Shown here piece by piece: positions 28,380 through 38,992 of a DNA stretch of 64,000 bases. The position numbers and the translations under genes are program-made. The stretch comes from Mycobacterium numidiamassiliense (GTDB taxonomy: Bacteria; Actinomycetota; Actinomycetes; Mycobacteriales; Mycobacteriaceae), in assembly GCF_900157365.1 (NCBI RefSeq), contig NZ_FUEZ01000004.1:434001-498000 (forward strand), in the 5' to 3' direction. How positions within the stretch are numbered: the first letter of the stretch is position 1; every line of letters begins with the position of its first letter. A model generated the notes under the pieces. That model was not told the DNA's origin. It saw only the letters and a program-made list of their open reading frames with translations, and did no database searches.

Positions 28380-29669
28380 ATGACGCTGGCCGCTATCACT
28401 GCCGCGACCTCACAGCCGGATGCCGCCCGCCTTCTCGAAGCCGAAATGGCTGATTCCTCGGCGGCTGCGCAATACATCGCCGACGGTTGCTTGGTTGATG
28501 GCCCGCTGGGTCGCGTCGGTCTGGAGGTTGAGGCGCATTGCTTCGACCCGCTCGACCCGCGCCGCAGGCCGAGCTGGACTGAGATCACCGACGTCATTGA
28601 GTTGCTACCCCCACTGCCATGCGGCAGCGCGGTCACCGTCGAGCCCGGCGGCGCCGTCGAATTGTCCGGTCCGCCCCGGGACGGCGTGGTCGCGGCCATC
28701 GACGCGATGAACCGTGACCAGGCGGTGTTGCGTAAAGCGTTCGCGGACGTCGGGCTGGGACTGGTCTTTCTGGGCGCCGATCCGCTGCGGTCACCTAAGC
28801 GGGTCAACCCGGGCGCCCGTTACCGTGCCATGGAGCGGTTCTTCGCGGCCAGCCACTCCGGTGAGGCGGGCGCGGGGGTGATGACGTCGACCGCCGCGGG
28901 TCAGGGCAACGTGGACGCGGGCCCGCAGTCCGGGTGGGCGGCGCGGGTACGGCTGGCCCATGCCCTCGGGCCGACGATGATCGCGATCGCGGCCAACTCT
29001 CCTTTGTTGGGCGGCGAATTCACCGGCTGGGTCTCGACGCGGCAGCGGGTGTGGGGCGCGATGGACTCGGCACGCTGCGGACCGATCCTGGGCGCCAGCG
29101 GCGACGAGCCGGGCACCGACTGGGCGCGCTACGCGCTCAAGGCGCCGGTGATGCTGGTGAACAACCCGGAGGCCGTGCCGGTCACCCATTGGGTGCCCTT
29201 CACCGACTGGGTGGAAGGCCGGGAGTTGCTCGGCGGGCGCCGTCCCACCGTCGCCGACCTGGACTATCACCTGACCACACTGTTCCCGCCGGTACGCCCC
29301 AGGCGGTGGCTGGAAATTCGCTACCTCGACAGCGTGCCGGACGACCTGTGGTCCGCAGTGGCGTTCACCCTGGTGACCCTGCTTGACGACCCGGTGGCCG
29401 CCGATCGCGCCGCCGAGGTCGTCGAACCGGTGGCCACCGCCTGGGACACCGCGGCCCGGCTCGGGCTGCGCGATCGGCGGTTGCTTGCGGCCGCCAACCG
29501 CTGCGTTGCCATCGCGGCGGAGCGGACGCCGGCGGAACTGACCGACGCCATGCAGCGGTTGCTCGACAACGTGGCGCAGGGCCGATGTCCGGGTGACGAG
29601 TTCGCCGATCAGGTGGTCGACCACGGCATCGCGGCAACGGTGTCGCAGTTGGCGCAAGGGGGCCTGTGA
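28380..29669 (+). CDS. egtA: Glutamate-cysteine ligase EgtA
   Basis: 429 residues from ATG at 28380, about 9 bases after GGAGGG; an ATG at 28326 lacks a site. It is a GCS2-family ligase with the N-terminal [13 protein letters not shown] metal/glutamate-binding strand and the substrate loop [14 protein letters not shown]. It makes gamma-glutamylcysteine, the sulfur donor for ergothioneine in EgtB catalysis (mycobacteria use mycothiol, not glutathione). It opens the egtABCDE operon; its stop overlaps the egtB start (GTGA). Confidence 0.95.
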   Translation: MTLAAITAATSQPDAARLLEAEMADSSAAAQYIADGCLVDGPLGRVGLEVEAHCFDPLDPRRRPSWTEITDVIELLPPLPCGSAVTVEPGGAVELSGPPRDGVVAAIDAMNRDQAVLRKAFADVGLGLVFLGADPLRSPKRVNPGARYRAMERFFAASHSGEAGAGVMTSTAAGQGNVDAGPQSGWAARVRLAHALGPTMIAIAANSPLLGGEFTGWVSTRQRVWGAMDSARCGPILGASGDEPGTDWARYALKAPVMLVNNPEAVPVTHWVPFTDWVEGRELLGGRRPTVADLDYHLTTLFPPVRPRRWLEIRYLDSVPDDLWSAVAFTLVTLLDDPVAADRAAEVVEPVATAWDTAARLGLRDRRLLAAANRCVAIAAERTPAELTDAMQRLLDNVAQGRCPGDEFADQVVDHGIAATVSQLAQGGL

Positions 29670-30976
29670 CTTCCAGGGAAAAACTCGCCGGCGATCTGGA
29701 CCGGGCGCGTTCGCGCACGCTGCGGCTGGTCGATTTCGACGATGCCGAGCTGCGCCGCCAGTACCACCCCTTGATGAGCCCACTCGTATGGGACCTGGCG
29801 CACATCGGCCAACAGGAAGAGCTGTGGCTGCTGCGCCGCGGAGACCCGGCCCGGCCGGGTATGTTGCCGCCCTCGATCGATGGCCTGTACGACGCGTTCG
29901 TGCACTCGCGCGCCAGTCGCGTCGATCTGCCGTTGCTGTCCCCGGACGAAGCCCGCTCATATTGCCGCACGGTGCGTTCCGCTGCACTGGATGCGCTGGA
30001 TGCGCTGCCCGACAGCCCGGCCGGTGACCGCGCGGCCTTCGTGTACGGCATGGTGGTCAGCCACGAGAACCAGCACGACGAAACCATGCTGCAGGCGTTG
30101 AACCTGCGCACCGGCGCGGCGCTGCTGCGCGATCCCGGCGAGCTGCCCGCCGGCCGGGCGGGCATAGCCGGAACCTCGGTGCTGGTGCCCGGCGGTCCGT
30201 TCGTCCTGGGCGTCGACGCCGCCACCGAACCGTATTCGTTGGACAACGAGCGGCCCGCCCACGTCGTCGACGTGCCCACGTTCGGGATCGGCCGGGTCCC
30301 GGTCACCAACGGCGAATGGCAGCATTTCATCGACGACGGCGGCTACACCGAGTCGCGCTGGTGGTCACCCCGCGGCTGGGAGCATCGGGTGAGCGCGGGC
30401 CTGACCGCACCGCAGTTCTGGAGCTCCGACGCCCGTACCCGGAGCCGGTTCGGCCACATCGAAGACATCCCCGCCGACGAATCCGTGCAGCACATCAGCT
30501 ATTTCGAGGCCGAGGCGTACGCGGCATGGGCCGGTGCGCGGCTGCCCACCGAAGTCGAATGGGAGAAGGCCTGTGCCTGGGACCCGGCGACCAACACCCG
30601 GCGCCGCTACCCGTGGGGCGCGCAGGACCCGTCGGACGATCTCGTCAACCTGGGCGGCACGTCCCTGCGTCCGGCACCCGCCGGCGCGTATCCCGCCGGC
30701 GCCTCGGCCTACGGGGTCGAACAGATGCTCGGCGACGTGTGGGAGTGGACCAGCTCGCCGCTGCGGCCGTGGCCGGGGTTCGTCCCGATGATCTACGAGC
30801 GTTACTCCGAGCCGTTTTTCGACGGTGACTACCGGGTCCTGCGAGGCGGGTCGTGGGCGGTCGAATCGGCCATCCTGCGGCCCAGTTTCCGCAACTGGGA
30901 TCACCCGTACCGCCGCCAGATCTTCTCCGGCGTCCGGCTGGCCTGGGACGTCCCCGACGCTAAAGACTCCGCCTGA
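29666..30976 (+). CDS. egtB: Sulfoxide synthase EgtB
   Basis: 436 residues from GTG at 29666. An N-terminal DinB-type helical bundle carries the iron ligands H-x3-H-x-E at H133, H137 and E139 (SHENQHDE). A C-terminal formylglycine-generating-enzyme-type domain ends with [13 protein letters not shown] and [13 protein letters not shown]. It joins hercynine to gamma-glutamylcysteine with O2 on a non-haem Fe(II) centre. It is coupled to both neighbours (GTGA with egtA, TGATG with egtC). Confidence 0.97.
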   Translation: MTSREKLAGDLDRARSRTLRLVDFDDAELRRQYHPLMSPLVWDLAHIGQQEELWLLRRGDPARPGMLPPSIDGLYDAFVHSRASRVDLPLLSPDEARSYCRTVRSAALDALDALPDSPAGDRAAFVYGMVVSHENQHDETMLQALNLRTGAALLRDPGELPAGRAGIAGTSVLVPGGPFVLGVDAATEPYSLDNERPAHVVDVPTFGIGRVPVTNGEWQHFIDDGGYTESRWWSPRGWEHRVSAGLTAPQFWSSDARTRSRFGHIEDIPADESVQHISYFEAEAYAAWAGARLPTEVEWEKACAWDPATNTRRRYPWGAQDPSDDLVNLGGTSLRPAPAGAYPAGASAYGVEQMLGDVWEWTSSPLRPWPGFVPMIYERYSEPFFDGDYRVLRGGSWAVESAILRPSFRNWDHPYRRQIFSGVRLAWDVPDAKDSA

Positions 30977-31659
30977 TGTGCCGTCACCTCGGCTGGCTCG
31001 GCGCGCAGACCAGCGTGTCTTCGCTGATCCTGGATCCACCGTTCGGCCTGCGTGTGCAGTCCTACGCCCCGCGTCAGCAAAAGCACGGCCTGATGAACGC
31101 CGACGGTTGGGGCGCGGGATTTTTCGACGAAGGGGTGCCCCGTCGCTGGCGGAGCTCGGCGCCGATCTGGGGCGACACGTCGTTCGAATCGGTCGCGCCG
31201 GCGCTACGCAGCCACTGTGTGGTGGCGGCGGTGCGTTCGGCGACCGCCGGCATGCCGATCGACGTCAGCGCCACGGCGCCCTTTACCGACGGCCAATGGT
31301 TGTTGTCGCACAACGGAATTGTTGATCGAACCGTGCTGCCATTGACGTCGACGGCCGAATCCGTCTGCGACAGTGCGGTACTGGCGGCCACCATTTTCGC
31401 GCTCGGGCCGGATGCAGTGGGTGAAACCATCGCGCAGATCGGTGCACTCGATGGAGACGCGAGACTGAACATCTTGGTTGCCGACGGCTCTCGCATGCTC
31501 GCCACAACGTGGGGCGACACCCTGTCGATCCTGCGCCGCGACGACGGCGTGGTCCTGGCAAGCGAGCCCTATGACGACGACTCCGCATGGGAGGACATAC
31601 CGGATCGTCACCTCGTCGAAGTCACCGCAACCGATGTCACGCTCACCGCGCTCGACTGA
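30976..31659 (+). CDS. egtC: Gamma-glutamyl hercynylcysteine sulfoxide hydrolase EgtC
   Basis: 227 residues. The class II glutamine-amidotransferase fold has the nucleophile Cys2 exposed after Met removal (MCRHLGWLG). [13 protein letters not shown] and [13 protein letters not shown] are the Ntn active-site strands. It removes the gamma-glutamyl group from the EgtB product. The start ATG shares a base with the egtB stop codon (TGATG). Confidence 0.96.
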   Translation: MCRHLGWLGAQTSVSSLILDPPFGLRVQSYAPRQQKHGLMNADGWGAGFFDEGVPRRWRSSAPIWGDTSFESVAPALRSHCVVAAVRSATAGMPIDVSATAPFTDGQWLLSHNGIVDRTVLPLTSTAESVCDSAVLAATIFALGPDAVGETIAQIGALDGDARLNILVADGSRMLATTWGDTLSILRRDDGVVLASEPYDDDSAWEDIPDRHLVEVTATDVTLTALD

Positions 31660-31673
31660 CCGAAAGGAACTTC

Positions 31674-32639
31674 ATGACGCTGACGCTGTCTAACCACCTC
31701 GCCGCCGACTCCGCCCACCGGGCGTTGCGCCGCGATGTGTTCGACGGCCTGCAGTCGGCCCCGAAGTCGTTGCCGCCCAAGTGGTTCTACGATTCCGTGG
31801 GTAGTGATCTGTTCGACCAGATCACCCGGTTGCCGGAGTACTATCCCACCCGCGCCGAAGCCGAGATCCTGCGGGCGCGGTCGGCCGACGTCGCATCGGC
31901 CAGCCAGGCCGACACCCTCGTCGAGCTGGGGGCCGGGACATCGGAGAAGACCCGCCAGCTGCTGAACGCGCTGCGCGACCGCGGATCGCTGCGCGGGTTC
32001 GTGCCTTTCGATGTCGACGCGAGCATGCTGCAGTCGACCGCGAACGCGATCCAGGGCGAGTACCCCGATGTCGAGATCAAGGCCGTCTGCGGCGATTTCG
32101 AGGAGCATTTGGCCCAGATCCCGAGCGGCGGCCGGCGTCTGTTCGTCTTCCTCGGCTCGACGATCGGCAACCTCACACCCGGTCCTCGCGCCGAGTTCCT
32201 GGCGGCCCTGTCCGCGGTGATGCAGCCGGGGGACAGCCTGCTGCTGGGCACCGACCTGGTCAAGGACACTGGCCGGCTGGTGCGCGCCTACGACGATGCC
32301 GCCGGCGTGACGGCCCGCTTCAATCGCAATGTGCTCGCAGTGATCAACCGTGAACTCGACGCCGATTTCGACGTCGATGCCTACCAACACGTGGCCCGTT
32401 GGAACAGCGACGAGGAACGCATCGAGATGTGGCTGCGGTCCCAGAAGGCTCAGCGGGTGCGGATCAACGCGCTCGAGCTGACCGTCGACTTTGCCGCCGG
32501 CGAGGAAATGCTCACCGAGGTGTCCTGCAAGTTCCGCCCGGACGGGGTGAACGCCGAACTGGCCGACGCAGGACTGCGCCGTGAGCAGTGGTGGACGGAC
32601 AGCGCCGGCGATTTTGGGCTGTCGTTGGCGCTCAAGTGA
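31674..32639 (+). CDS. egtD: Histidine N-alpha-trimethyltransferase EgtD
   Basis: 321 residues from ATG at 31674 with AAAGGAA 8 bases upstream, the exact length of characterised mycobacterial EgtD. The N-terminal [20 protein letters not shown] histidine-binding segment is followed by the SAM motif [16 protein letters not shown] near residue 80. It trimethylates histidine to hercynine, the entry step of ergothioneine synthesis. egtE begins inside its stop codon. Confidence 0.97.
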   Translation: MTLTLSNHLAADSAHRALRRDVFDGLQSAPKSLPPKWFYDSVGSDLFDQITRLPEYYPTRAEAEILRARSADVASASQADTLVELGAGTSEKTRQLLNALRDRGSLRGFVPFDVDASMLQSTANAIQGEYPDVEIKAVCGDFEEHLAQIPSGGRRLFVFLGSTIGNLTPGPRAEFLAALSAVMQPGDSLLLGTDLVKDTGRLVRAYDDAAGVTARFNRNVLAVINRELDADFDVDAYQHVARWNSDEERIEMWLRSQKAQRVRINALELTVDFAAGEEMLTEVSCKFRPDGVNAELADAGLRREQWWTDSAGDFGLSLALK

Positions 32640-33778
32640 CCGACAGCGATTCACTCGCTGACCGGTGGCGGGAGGCGCGCCCGCCGGTCGCTGGGTTGCA
32701 TCTGGACAGTGCGGCATGTTCGCGCCAGAGCTTGTCGGTGATCGCCGCCGCCGCCCAACATGCCCGATACGAGGCTGAGGTCGGCGGGTATGTCGCGGCC
32801 GAGGCCGCCGCACCCGCGCTCGACGCCGGCCGGGCCGGCTTCGCCGCGCTGGCGGGCATGCCCGACGCCGAGGTCGTGTTCACCACCGGTGCGCTGAACG
32901 CCCTGGATCTACTCCTCGGCGGCTGGCCGGCCGAGCACAAGACGGTGGCCTGCCTACCCGGCGAGTACGGCCCCAACCTGGCCATGCTGCTGGCCCACGG
33001 ATTCGACCGCCAGTTGCTGCCGACCCTTGACGACGGCCGGGTTGCCCTCGACGATGCGGCGCTGGCGCTGCAGACCGACCCGCCCGACTTCGTCCACCTC
33101 ACGGCGGTCGCCAGCCACACCGGTGTCGTGCAACCGGTGGCGATGATCGCCCGGCTCTGTTCCGAGTTGGGACTGCCGTTGGTGGTCGACGCCGCCCAGG
33201 CTTTGGGACAGGTGGACTGCGCGGCGGGCGCCGACGTCACCTATTCCACCTCGCGCAAATGGATCGCCGGGCCGCGCGGGGTGGGCGTCCTTGCGGTGCG
33301 CCCCGATCTGATGGAGCGGTTGTCGCCCCGGCTGGCCCCACCCGACTGGGCCCCGCAGTCGACGGTCGCCCAGCAACTTGAATTCGGTGAGGCCAATATC
33401 GCTGCGCGCGTGGGCTTTTCGGTGGCGTTGGGTGAACATCTGGCATTGGGGCCGGATGCGGTGCGGGCACGGCTGGCCGAGCTGGGCAGCATCAGTCGTT
33501 CGTTGCTGGCCGACGTGCCGGGATGGGCGGTGGTCGAAGAGGCCGAAGAACCCAGCGCGATCACCACCCTGGCGTCACTCGATGATGCGGACCCGCAGGC
33601 GGTGCGGGCCTGGCTGCTGGCCGAACGGCGGATTCTGACGACCTATGTGGGGGTGCCACGGGCGCCGCTGGAGCTCTCCGCGCCGAGGCTGCGCATCTCG
33701 CCGCACGCCGACACCACCACCGCCGACCTGGAGAGTTTCGCCGAGGCGCTGATCGCCGCGACGGCCGCGGTGGCCTAA
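32636..33778 (+). CDS. egtE: Hercynylcysteine sulfoxide lyase EgtE
   Basis: 380 residues from GTG at 32636, overlapping the egtD stop (GTGA). It is a fold-type I PLP enzyme of the class V aminotransferase/cysteine desulfurase group; the PLP lysine is in [15 protein letters not shown] near residue 210, and the cofactor Asp is in [12 protein letters not shown]. It cleaves hercynylcysteine sulfoxide to ergothioneine. With the four preceding genes the pathway is complete in one operon. Confidence 0.95.
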   Translation: MTDSDSLADRWREARPPVAGLHLDSAACSRQSLSVIAAAAQHARYEAEVGGYVAAEAAAPALDAGRAGFAALAGMPDAEVVFTTGALNALDLLLGGWPAEHKTVACLPGEYGPNLAMLLAHGFDRQLLPTLDDGRVALDDAALALQTDPPDFVHLTAVASHTGVVQPVAMIARLCSELGLPLVVDAAQALGQVDCAAGADVTYSTSRKWIAGPRGVGVLAVRPDLMERLSPRLAPPDWAPQSTVAQQLEFGEANIAARVGFSVALGEHLALGPDAVRARLAELGSISRSLLADVPGWAVVEEAEEPSAITTLASLDDADPQAVRAWLLAERRILTTYVGVPRAPLELSAPRLRISPHADTTTADLESFAEALIAATAAVA

Positions 33779-33809
33779 GCAGGCACCGTCTACAGGCTCG
33801 CTCGATTCG

Positions 33810-34490
33810 TCAGTCGGCCTTGTGCGCCGTCAACAGGAACGCGGGCAGCTTCATCCGGCCCTTGTCGTCGCGGTCGTGCGGCGGCATCGGGTTCTCTCCT
33901 TGCTGACTTTCCGCGGGAATGTTCGCGTGGATGTAGGCGGGCCGAATCTCGTCGATCTCCCAGTATTTGCTCACCGCGGTGCGCAATTCGTCCTCTGCGA
34001 CCTGATTGGGCCGCTGCTGCCACTCCTCGGGGAAGGCACCCTTGGCGAACACCAGCACGAAATAGCTGGCGCCCGGGGCCGCCGCACGGTGGATCGAGCT
34101 CAAATAGCCGTCGCGGCCCTCGACCGGTATCGAGTGGAACAGCGTGCTGTCGGCCACCGTGTTGAACCGTCCGTCGTAGCCGGTGAGCGAGGTGATATCG
34201 GCCTGCGCGAAGCTGGCCGTCGTCAGGCCGCGTTCGGCGGCGGCCTTGGTCGCCGCGGCGACGGCGGTCGGGGTGAGGTCGATGCCGACCACCGTGTAGC
34301 CCTGCGCGGCCAGCGTCAACGACAGCTCTGCGACACCGCACCCCGCGTCCAGCACGTCGCTGCGGAACTTGCCTGCCGCGATCAACGCGGCCAACTCCGG
34401 TTGCGGCTCACCGATATTCCACGGCGGCGGACCTTCGAATTCGCCCTGCTCGCGGTAAGCTTCGTCCCAGTCCATGACTTCAGATGACAT
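33810..34490 (-). CDS. Class I SAM-dependent methyltransferase (Rv3699-like)
   Basis: 226 residues. SAM motif I is VLDAGCGVAELSLTLAAQGY at about 46-65, motif II is VVGIDLTPTAV, and DSTLFHSIPVEGRDGYL is the thiopurine-methyltransferase-like post-motif segment. It is convergent with egtE (about 30-bp gap) and conserved beside the egt operon in mycobacteria, but it is not part of that operon. The substrate is unknown; a small-molecule role is likelier than RNA or protein. Confidence 0.85.
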   Translation of the reverse strand: MSSEVMDWDEAYREQGEFEGPPPWNIGEPQPELAALIAAGKFRSDVLDAGCGVAELSLTLAAQGYTVVGIDLTPTAVAAATKAAAERGLTTASFAQADITSLTGYDGRFNTVADSTLFHSIPVEGRDGYLSSIHRAAAPGASYFVLVFAKGAFPEEWQQRPNQVAEDELRTAVSKYWEIDEIRPAYIHANIPAESQQGENPMPPHDRDDKGRMKLPAFLLTAHKAD

Positions 34491-34509
34491 GGTTCCAACG
34501 TACTCGCGA

Positions 34510-35982
34510 CTAGGCCGGCCAGGTATGCACCGGCTCGTTGGCGTGCATGTGTTCGCAGTACCGGCGCAGCATTTCGGCCAGCGCCGCGGGCCGGCTCATC
34601 CCGCCGTCCTGCAGCCGGCGGACCGTCGCGATCTGCCAGCTGGCTCCATTGCGCCCGCTGCGGGCGCGGCCCTCGATGACACCCAGGAACCGCTCGCGCA
34701 CCTCGGTGTCGACGCCCCAGCTGCGCAGCCCTTCGTGGGCGAGCGGCAGCAGGGTATCGAGTATCAATTGCCGCGCCGGCACCTCGCCCTGATCGGGCCA
34801 GTGCAGCCGGGCGTCCATGCCGGCCTGCGCACCCTCAAGGAAATTGCGTTGTGCTGCAGCGAAACTCATCTCCTTCCAGATCGGGGTCTCTGCGGCCGAC
34901 AGGCTGCGCAGCATGCCGTAATAGAAGGCCGAGTTCGCCAGCATGTCGATGACGGTGGGCCCGGCCGGCAAGACCCGGTTCTCCAGCCGCAGATGCGGGC
35001 GCCCGTCGAGAACGTCGTAGACCGGCCGGTTCCAGCGGTACACGGTGCCGTTGTGCAGGCGTAGTTCCGCGAGCTGCGGGGTGCGTCCGGCATTCAGCTC
35101 GGCAACCGGATCCTCGTCGGACAACTCGGGCAGCAGCGACGGAAAGTAGCGGATGTTTTCCTGGAACAAGTCGAGGATCGAGGTGATCCAGCGCTCGCCG
35201 AACCACACCCGCGGACGCACGCCCTGGCTCTGCAGCTCCTCCGGCCGGGTGTCGGTGGACTGCGCGAACAATTCGATACGGGTTTCCATCCACAGCTGGT
35301 GGCCGAAGAAGTAGGGCGAATTGGCGCCGAGCGCCAGCTGCGGACCGGCGATCGCCTGGGCCGCGTTCCAGTTCGGGGCGAAGTCATCCGGGGACACTTG
35401 CAAATGCAATTGCATACTGGTGCAGGCGGATTCGGGCGCGATGGTAGCGGCCTGCCAGCTCAGCGGCTCCGGCCCGGAGATGTGAATGGGGATGTCCTCA
35501 CCGCGGGCATTGAAGATCGAATCGTTGAGGGCCGCGTACCGTACCGACTCGCTCATCCACCCGTCGTCGAGATGTTCGGGCATCAGCGTGGGCAGGATGC
35601 CGATCATGACGATGTGGGCCCCGCCCGAGCTGGCCTTGGTCTCGGCGTCGTTGAGGCTGGCCCGCACCTCTTCTTCCAGGTCCAGGCCGGTGTGGCCCGG
35701 CAGCGGCCGGGGTGGCACGTTGAATTCGATGTTGTAGGCGCCTAATTCGGTCTGGAAGGCCGGATCCGCGATCGCTTCCAGGACCAACCGGTTCGACATC
35801 GCGGGCTGATAGTCGGCGTCGACGAGGTTGCATTCGATCTCCATGCCGGTGAGCGGCCGGTCGGAATCGAAGCGAGACTCGGCGAGCATCGTCTCGAAGA
35901 CGTCCAGACACAACTGCACCTTGCGCCGGTACTCCCGCCGGTGTGCGCGGTCATACGTGGTGCGCTTGACCTCTTCGCCCAC
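34510..35982 (-). CDS. GCS2-like carboxylate-amine ligase (Rv3698-like)
   Basis: 490 residues from GTG. The fold is of the glutamate-cysteine ligase 2 group (COG2170-like): the N-terminal LTGMEIECNLVDADYQPAM strand holds the metal-binding acids, followed by TELGAYNIEFNVPPRPL and LRLENRVLPAGPT. It belongs to a different branch from EgtA in the same window, and the substrate is not known; relatives ligate glutamate to amines. It is divergent from glpK, with a 13-base perfect dyad 18 bases upstream of the start. Confidence 0.8.
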   Translation of the reverse strand: MGEEVKRTTYDRAHRREYRRKVQLCLDVFETMLAESRFDSDRPLTGMEIECNLVDADYQPAMSNRLVLEAIADPAFQTELGAYNIEFNVPPRPLPGHTGLDLEEEVRASLNDAETKASSGGAHIVMIGILPTLMPEHLDDGWMSESVRYAALNDSIFNARGEDIPIHISGPEPLSWQAATIAPESACTSMQLHLQVSPDDFAPNWNAAQAIAGPQLALGANSPYFFGHQLWMETRIELFAQSTDTRPEELQSQGVRPRVWFGERWITSILDLFQENIRYFPSLLPELSDEDPVAELNAGRTPQLAELRLHNGTVYRWNRPVYDVLDGRPHLRLENRVLPAGPTVIDMLANSAFYYGMLRSLSAAETPIWKEMSFAAAQRNFLEGAQAGMDARLHWPDQGEVPARQLILDTLLPLAHEGLRSWGVDTEVRERFLGVIEGRARSGRNGASWQIATVRRLQDGGMSRPAALAEMLRRYCEHMHANEPVHTWPA

Positions 35983-36000
35983 AACGCCGATGCAACAGGT

Positions 36001-36013
36001 TTACCGCCGGTAA
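36001..36013. promoter_or_regulatory. Palindrome between the GCS2-like gene and glpK
   Basis: TTACCG-C-CGGTAA, a perfect 6-bp dyad around one base. It lies in the 129-bp divergent spacer, 18 bases upstream of the GCS2-like start and about 100 bases upstream of glpK. A dimeric regulator could bind here and control either gene. Confidence 0.35.
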
Positions 36014-36111
36014 CGCAAGAGTGACGGTCCGAACAGCGGCCGGGAGTCTGGTAACTGGGTACACCATCATGGACGATGAAGTGTCACAGCTCACCACCTT
36101 CAGGAGCGCAA

Positions 36112-37638
36112 TTGGCCGAGTCGCCCGAGTTCATCGCCGCCATCGACCAGGGCACCACCAGTACTCGCTGCATGATCTTCGATCACGACGGCACCGAGGT
36201 TGCCCGCCACCAACTCGAACATGAGCAGATCTTGCCCCGCGCCGGCTGGGTCGAGCACAATCCGATCGAGATTTGGGAGCGCACCTGCTCGGTGCTGATG
36301 TCCGTGCTGAATTCGGTCAGCTTTTCGGTGAAAGACATTGCTGCGCTGGGAATCACGAATCAACGCGAGACCACGCTGGTGTGGAATCGGCACACTGGGC
36401 GGCCTTACTGCAATGCCATCGTCTGGCAGGACACCCGTACCGACCGGATCGCGACAGCGCTGGAGCGCGATGGTCGCGGTGACGTGATCCGCCGCAAGGC
36501 CGGCCTGCCGCCGGCCACGTATTTCTCCGGCGGGAAGCTGCAGTGGATCCTGGAGAACGTCGACGGCGTGCGCGCGGCGGCCGAGAGCGGCGATGCCTTG
36601 TTCGGCACACCCGACAGCTGGGTGCTGTGGAATCTCACCGGCGGCCCGCGGGATGGCGTGCATGTCACCGACGTGACCAACGCCAGCCGGACGATGTTGA
36701 TGAACCTCGAGACACTCGACTGGGACGACGAGCTGCTGTCGTTCTTTTCCATTCCGCGCGAGATGCTGCCTGCGATCGCGTCGTCATCGCCGCGGGAGCC
36801 CTTTGGTATCACCGTGGGCAGCGGACCGTTGGGCGGCGAGGTGCCGATCACCGGTGTGCTCGGTGATCAACACGCGGCGATGGTCGGTCAGGTGTGTCTT
36901 TCCGCGGGCGAGGCGAAAAACACCTACGGCACCGGCAATTTCCTGCTGCTCAACACAGGGGAGTCGATCGTGCGGTCGGACAACGGCCTGCTGACCACCG
37001 TGTGCTATCAGTTCGGCGATGCCAAACCCGTTTATGCGCTTGAGGGTTCGATAGCGGTGACCGGCTCGGCGGTCCAGTGGCTGCGCGATCAGCTGGGCAT
37101 CATCAGCGGTGCGGCCCAAAGTGAGTGGCTGGCAAGCCAAGTCGACGACAATGGCGGGGTGTATTTCGTACCGGCGTTCTCCGGATTGTTCGCGCCCTAC
37201 TGGCGATCGGATGCCCGTGGCGCGATCGTCGGGCTATCCCGATTCAACAACAACGCGCACCTGGCCCGGGCGACCCTGGAGGCGATCTGCTACCAGAGTC
37301 GCGATGTGGTGGACGCCATGGCCGCGGATTCCGGTGTGCGCCTTGAGGTCCTGAAGGTCGACGGCGGCATCACCAACAACGAACTATGCATGCAGATTCA
37401 GGCCGACGTACTGGGTGTGGACGTGGTGCGGCCGGTGGTCGCCGAGACCACCGCGCTGGGTGCCGCCTACGCGGCCGGGCTGGCCGTCGGGTTCTGGGCC
37501 GACCCATCCGACCTGCGGGCGAACTGGCAGGAAGACAAGAGATGGACGCCGACGTGGAGCGAGGACAAGCGGGCAGCGGGATATGCGGGCTGGCGTAAGG
37601 CGGTGCTGCGGACCCTGGACTGGGTGGACGTCTCGTAG
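36112..37638 (+). CDS. glpK: Glycerol kinase
   Basis: 508 residues if started at TTG 36112, which has AGGAG at 36102-36106; an ATG at 36076 would add 12 residues of no family character ([12 protein letters not shown]). The FGGY kinase has [17 protein letters not shown] at the N terminus, [40 protein letters not shown] and [16 protein letters not shown]. It phosphorylates glycerol to glycerol-3-phosphate. It ends in a strong terminator shared with the convergent PadR gene. Confidence 0.96.
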   Translation: MAESPEFIAAIDQGTTSTRCMIFDHDGTEVARHQLEHEQILPRAGWVEHNPIEIWERTCSVLMSVLNSVSFSVKDIAALGITNQRETTLVWNRHTGRPYCNAIVWQDTRTDRIATALERDGRGDVIRRKAGLPPATYFSGGKLQWILENVDGVRAAAESGDALFGTPDSWVLWNLTGGPRDGVHVTDVTNASRTMLMNLETLDWDDELLSFFSIPREMLPAIASSSPREPFGITVGSGPLGGEVPITGVLGDQHAAMVGQVCLSAGEAKNTYGTGNFLLLNTGESIVRSDNGLLTTVCYQFGDAKPVYALEGSIAVTGSAVQWLRDQLGIISGAAQSEWLASQVDDNGGVYFVPAFSGLFAPYWRSDARGAIVGLSRFNNNAHLARATLEAICYQSRDVVDAMAADSGVRLEVLKVDGGITNNELCMQIQADVLGVDVVRPVVAETTALGAAYAAGLAVGFWADPSDLRANWQEDKRWTPTWSEDKRAAGYAGWRKAVLRTLDWVDVS

Positions 37639-37639
37639 C

Positions 37640-37677
37640 GAAATGCCCGCCGGCAACGTTGTGCCGGCGGGCATTTC
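37640..37677. terminator. Bidirectional terminator between glpK and padR-like gene
   Basis: Perfect 15-bp inverted repeat, GAAATGCCCGCCGGC at 37640-37654 and GCCGGCGGGCATTTC at 37663-37677, with an 8-base loop. The AAAT/ATTT ends give a short U-run on either strand. It begins 1 base after the glpK stop and ends 8 bases before the convergent gene's stop. Confidence 0.85.
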
Positions 37678-37685
37678 AGTGGCGA

Positions 37686-38405
37686 TCAGTCCTCGCCGAG
37701 GATGCCGTAGATCTCGCGACGCGCGTTGTTGACGATGTCGACAATGCGCTGCTGCTGTTCGGCGGTGGCGGTGTGCGCGGATTGCGCTACCGCGCCGAAC
37801 AATTGGCCGACGGCCGCGCGCAGGTTGACCTGCCCGGGGTCGGCGCCTTCGGTGATCTCATCCCACGGCGGGGTCTCGATCTTCTCGGCCGCGGCGCGGC
37901 CCTCCTCGGTCAGCTCGAAAAGCTTTTTGTTGCCCTCGGATTGGCTGGCGGTGATCAGGCCTTCGTCGTCGAGCAGCTGCAGGGTCGGGTAGACCGAACC
38001 GGGGCTCGGCTTCCACAGCCCGTTGCTGCGCTCGGCGATCTGCTGGATCATCTCGTAGCCGTGCATCGGCTGCTCGGCAAGCAGCGTCAGGATGGCCGCC
38101 CGCACGTCGCCGCGCTTTCCGCGGTTAGGTCCGCCGCGGCGGAATCCGCCGCGCCGGCCGCCCGGGCCGAAGCCGAAACCGGGACCGAAGCCCGGGCCAA
38201 AGCCTGGGCCGAAGCCAGGGCCGAATCCGGGACCGAAGCCCTGGTCGCCGCCGTGCTCGCGGAGCTGTTCGAAGAATTCCCGACGGGCGTGCCGCTTGGC
38301 GCCGTGCAGGGCGCGACGTTGCGCGGCGGGGCCGGGTCCGAAACCGAGTCCGAAACCGGGCCGTCCGCCAAACGGGCTGGCAGGTGGAGTGAATGGGTTG
38401 CTCAT
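37686..38405 (-). CDS. PadR-family transcriptional regulator with Gly-Phe-Pro repeat N terminus
   Basis: 239 residues. The C-terminal half is a PadR winged helix (DVRAAILTLLAEQPMHGYEMIQQI, SPGSVYPTLQLLDDEGLI, KKLFELTEEG at about 98-165) followed by a dimerisation helix. The first 95 residues are unusual: six tandem FGPG units, then an Arg/Gly-rich patch (GGRRGGFRRGGPNRG). AAGGA precedes the ATG. PadR proteins usually repress their own gene and an efflux or detoxification gene; a CGATATATCG palindrome lies 56 bases upstream. The adjacent plus-strand membrane gene is a possible target. Confidence 0.88.
   Translation of the reverse strand: MSNPFTPPASPFGGRPGFGLGFGPGPAAQRRALHGAKRHARREFFEQLREHGGDQGFGPGFGPGFGPGFGPGFGPGFGFGPGGRRGGFRRGGPNRGKRGDVRAAILTLLAEQPMHGYEMIQQIAERSNGLWKPSPGSVYPTLQLLDDEGLITASQSEGNKKLFELTEEGRAAAEKIETPPWDEITEGADPGQVNLRAAVGQLFGAVAQSAHTATAEQQQRIVDIVNNARREIYGILGED
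38160..38247. repeat. In-frame 12-base repeats coding (GPGF)n
   Basis: About seven imperfect copies of a 12-base unit (gggccgaagccc-like on the plus strand) within the PadR gene, coding for FGPG tetrapeptides. Uniform codon use between copies suggests slippage, so copy number may vary between strains. Confidence 0.6.
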
Positions 38406-38460
38406 TGTGTAGTCCTTACGTTTTTGGGAGAGCGCCCCGGATGGGCGCTTCGGAATATCA

Positions 38461-38470
38461 CGATATATCG
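38461..38470. promoter_or_regulatory. CGATATATCG palindrome upstream of padR-like gene
   Basis: Perfect 10-bp palindrome in a locally AT-rich stretch, 56 bases before the PadR start and about 120 before the plus-strand membrane gene. A half-site (ACGATCG) follows at about 38474. PadR regulators bind AT-rich dyads near their own promoters, so this is a candidate operator. Confidence 0.4.
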
Positions 38471-38588
38471 AAAACGATCGCGATGCAACGGTCTATTCCA
38501 ATCCTGGCGAACTGGTGGGGCTGACCTGCGGTAGCGGCAGGCGCGGCGGCCGGTTTGTTTCCGGCGGACGACGGGTAAAGAAAAGGCG

Positions 38589-38981
38589 ATGAACGCTGAT
38601 AAGTCCAACGTGACGTTTGAGCCCAAAACTCGCAGCTCAACGGACCCGGCGCCGCTCCAAACCAGCCGCAACGTGCAGATGTGGCCGTGGGTCAACTGGG
38701 GGGTGGCGCTCTCGACGGTGCCGGCCTCCGCGATCGTGATGTTGTTCGCCCTCGGCGCCGTCATGAGTACCGACGGTTGCGCAGATCACGACTGCCCCAA
38801 CCTGGGAAATGGGGGAATCGATTTCGGCGTCGCGTTCTACGGCGCGCCGCTGGTGGCCTTCGTCGTGATCGTCATTTCGTTCTTCACGGCCAAGCGCCGC
38901 AAGGGCATCGTGGTTCCGCTGCTCGGCTGGGCGCTGTTGGTCGCCGACGTCGTCGTCATGGCGGCCAGCGTCGCCGGCTAG
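38589..38981 (+). CDS. Small integral membrane protein
   Basis: 130 residues with three predicted helices (about 35-58, 78-98, 106-128). Two cysteines in the first outside loop (DGCADHDCPN) could form a disulfide. I do not recognise a family. It lies divergently from the PadR gene, which often marks a regulated target, and tail to tail with the RDD gene. Confidence 0.6.
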   Translation: MNADKSNVTFEPKTRSSTDPAPLQTSRNVQMWPWVNWGVALSTVPASAIVMLFALGAVMSTDGCADHDCPNLGNGGIDFGVAFYGAPLVAFVVIVISFFTAKRRKGIVVPLLGWALLVADVVVMAASVAG

Positions 38982-38992
38982 CCGCTGCGGAC

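Noticed and set aside
36069..36224. ATG at 36069 opening a frame that overlaps the start of glpK
   Set aside because: It runs out of frame into glpK with no ribosome binding site; glpK itself has a good AGGAG before TTG 36112.
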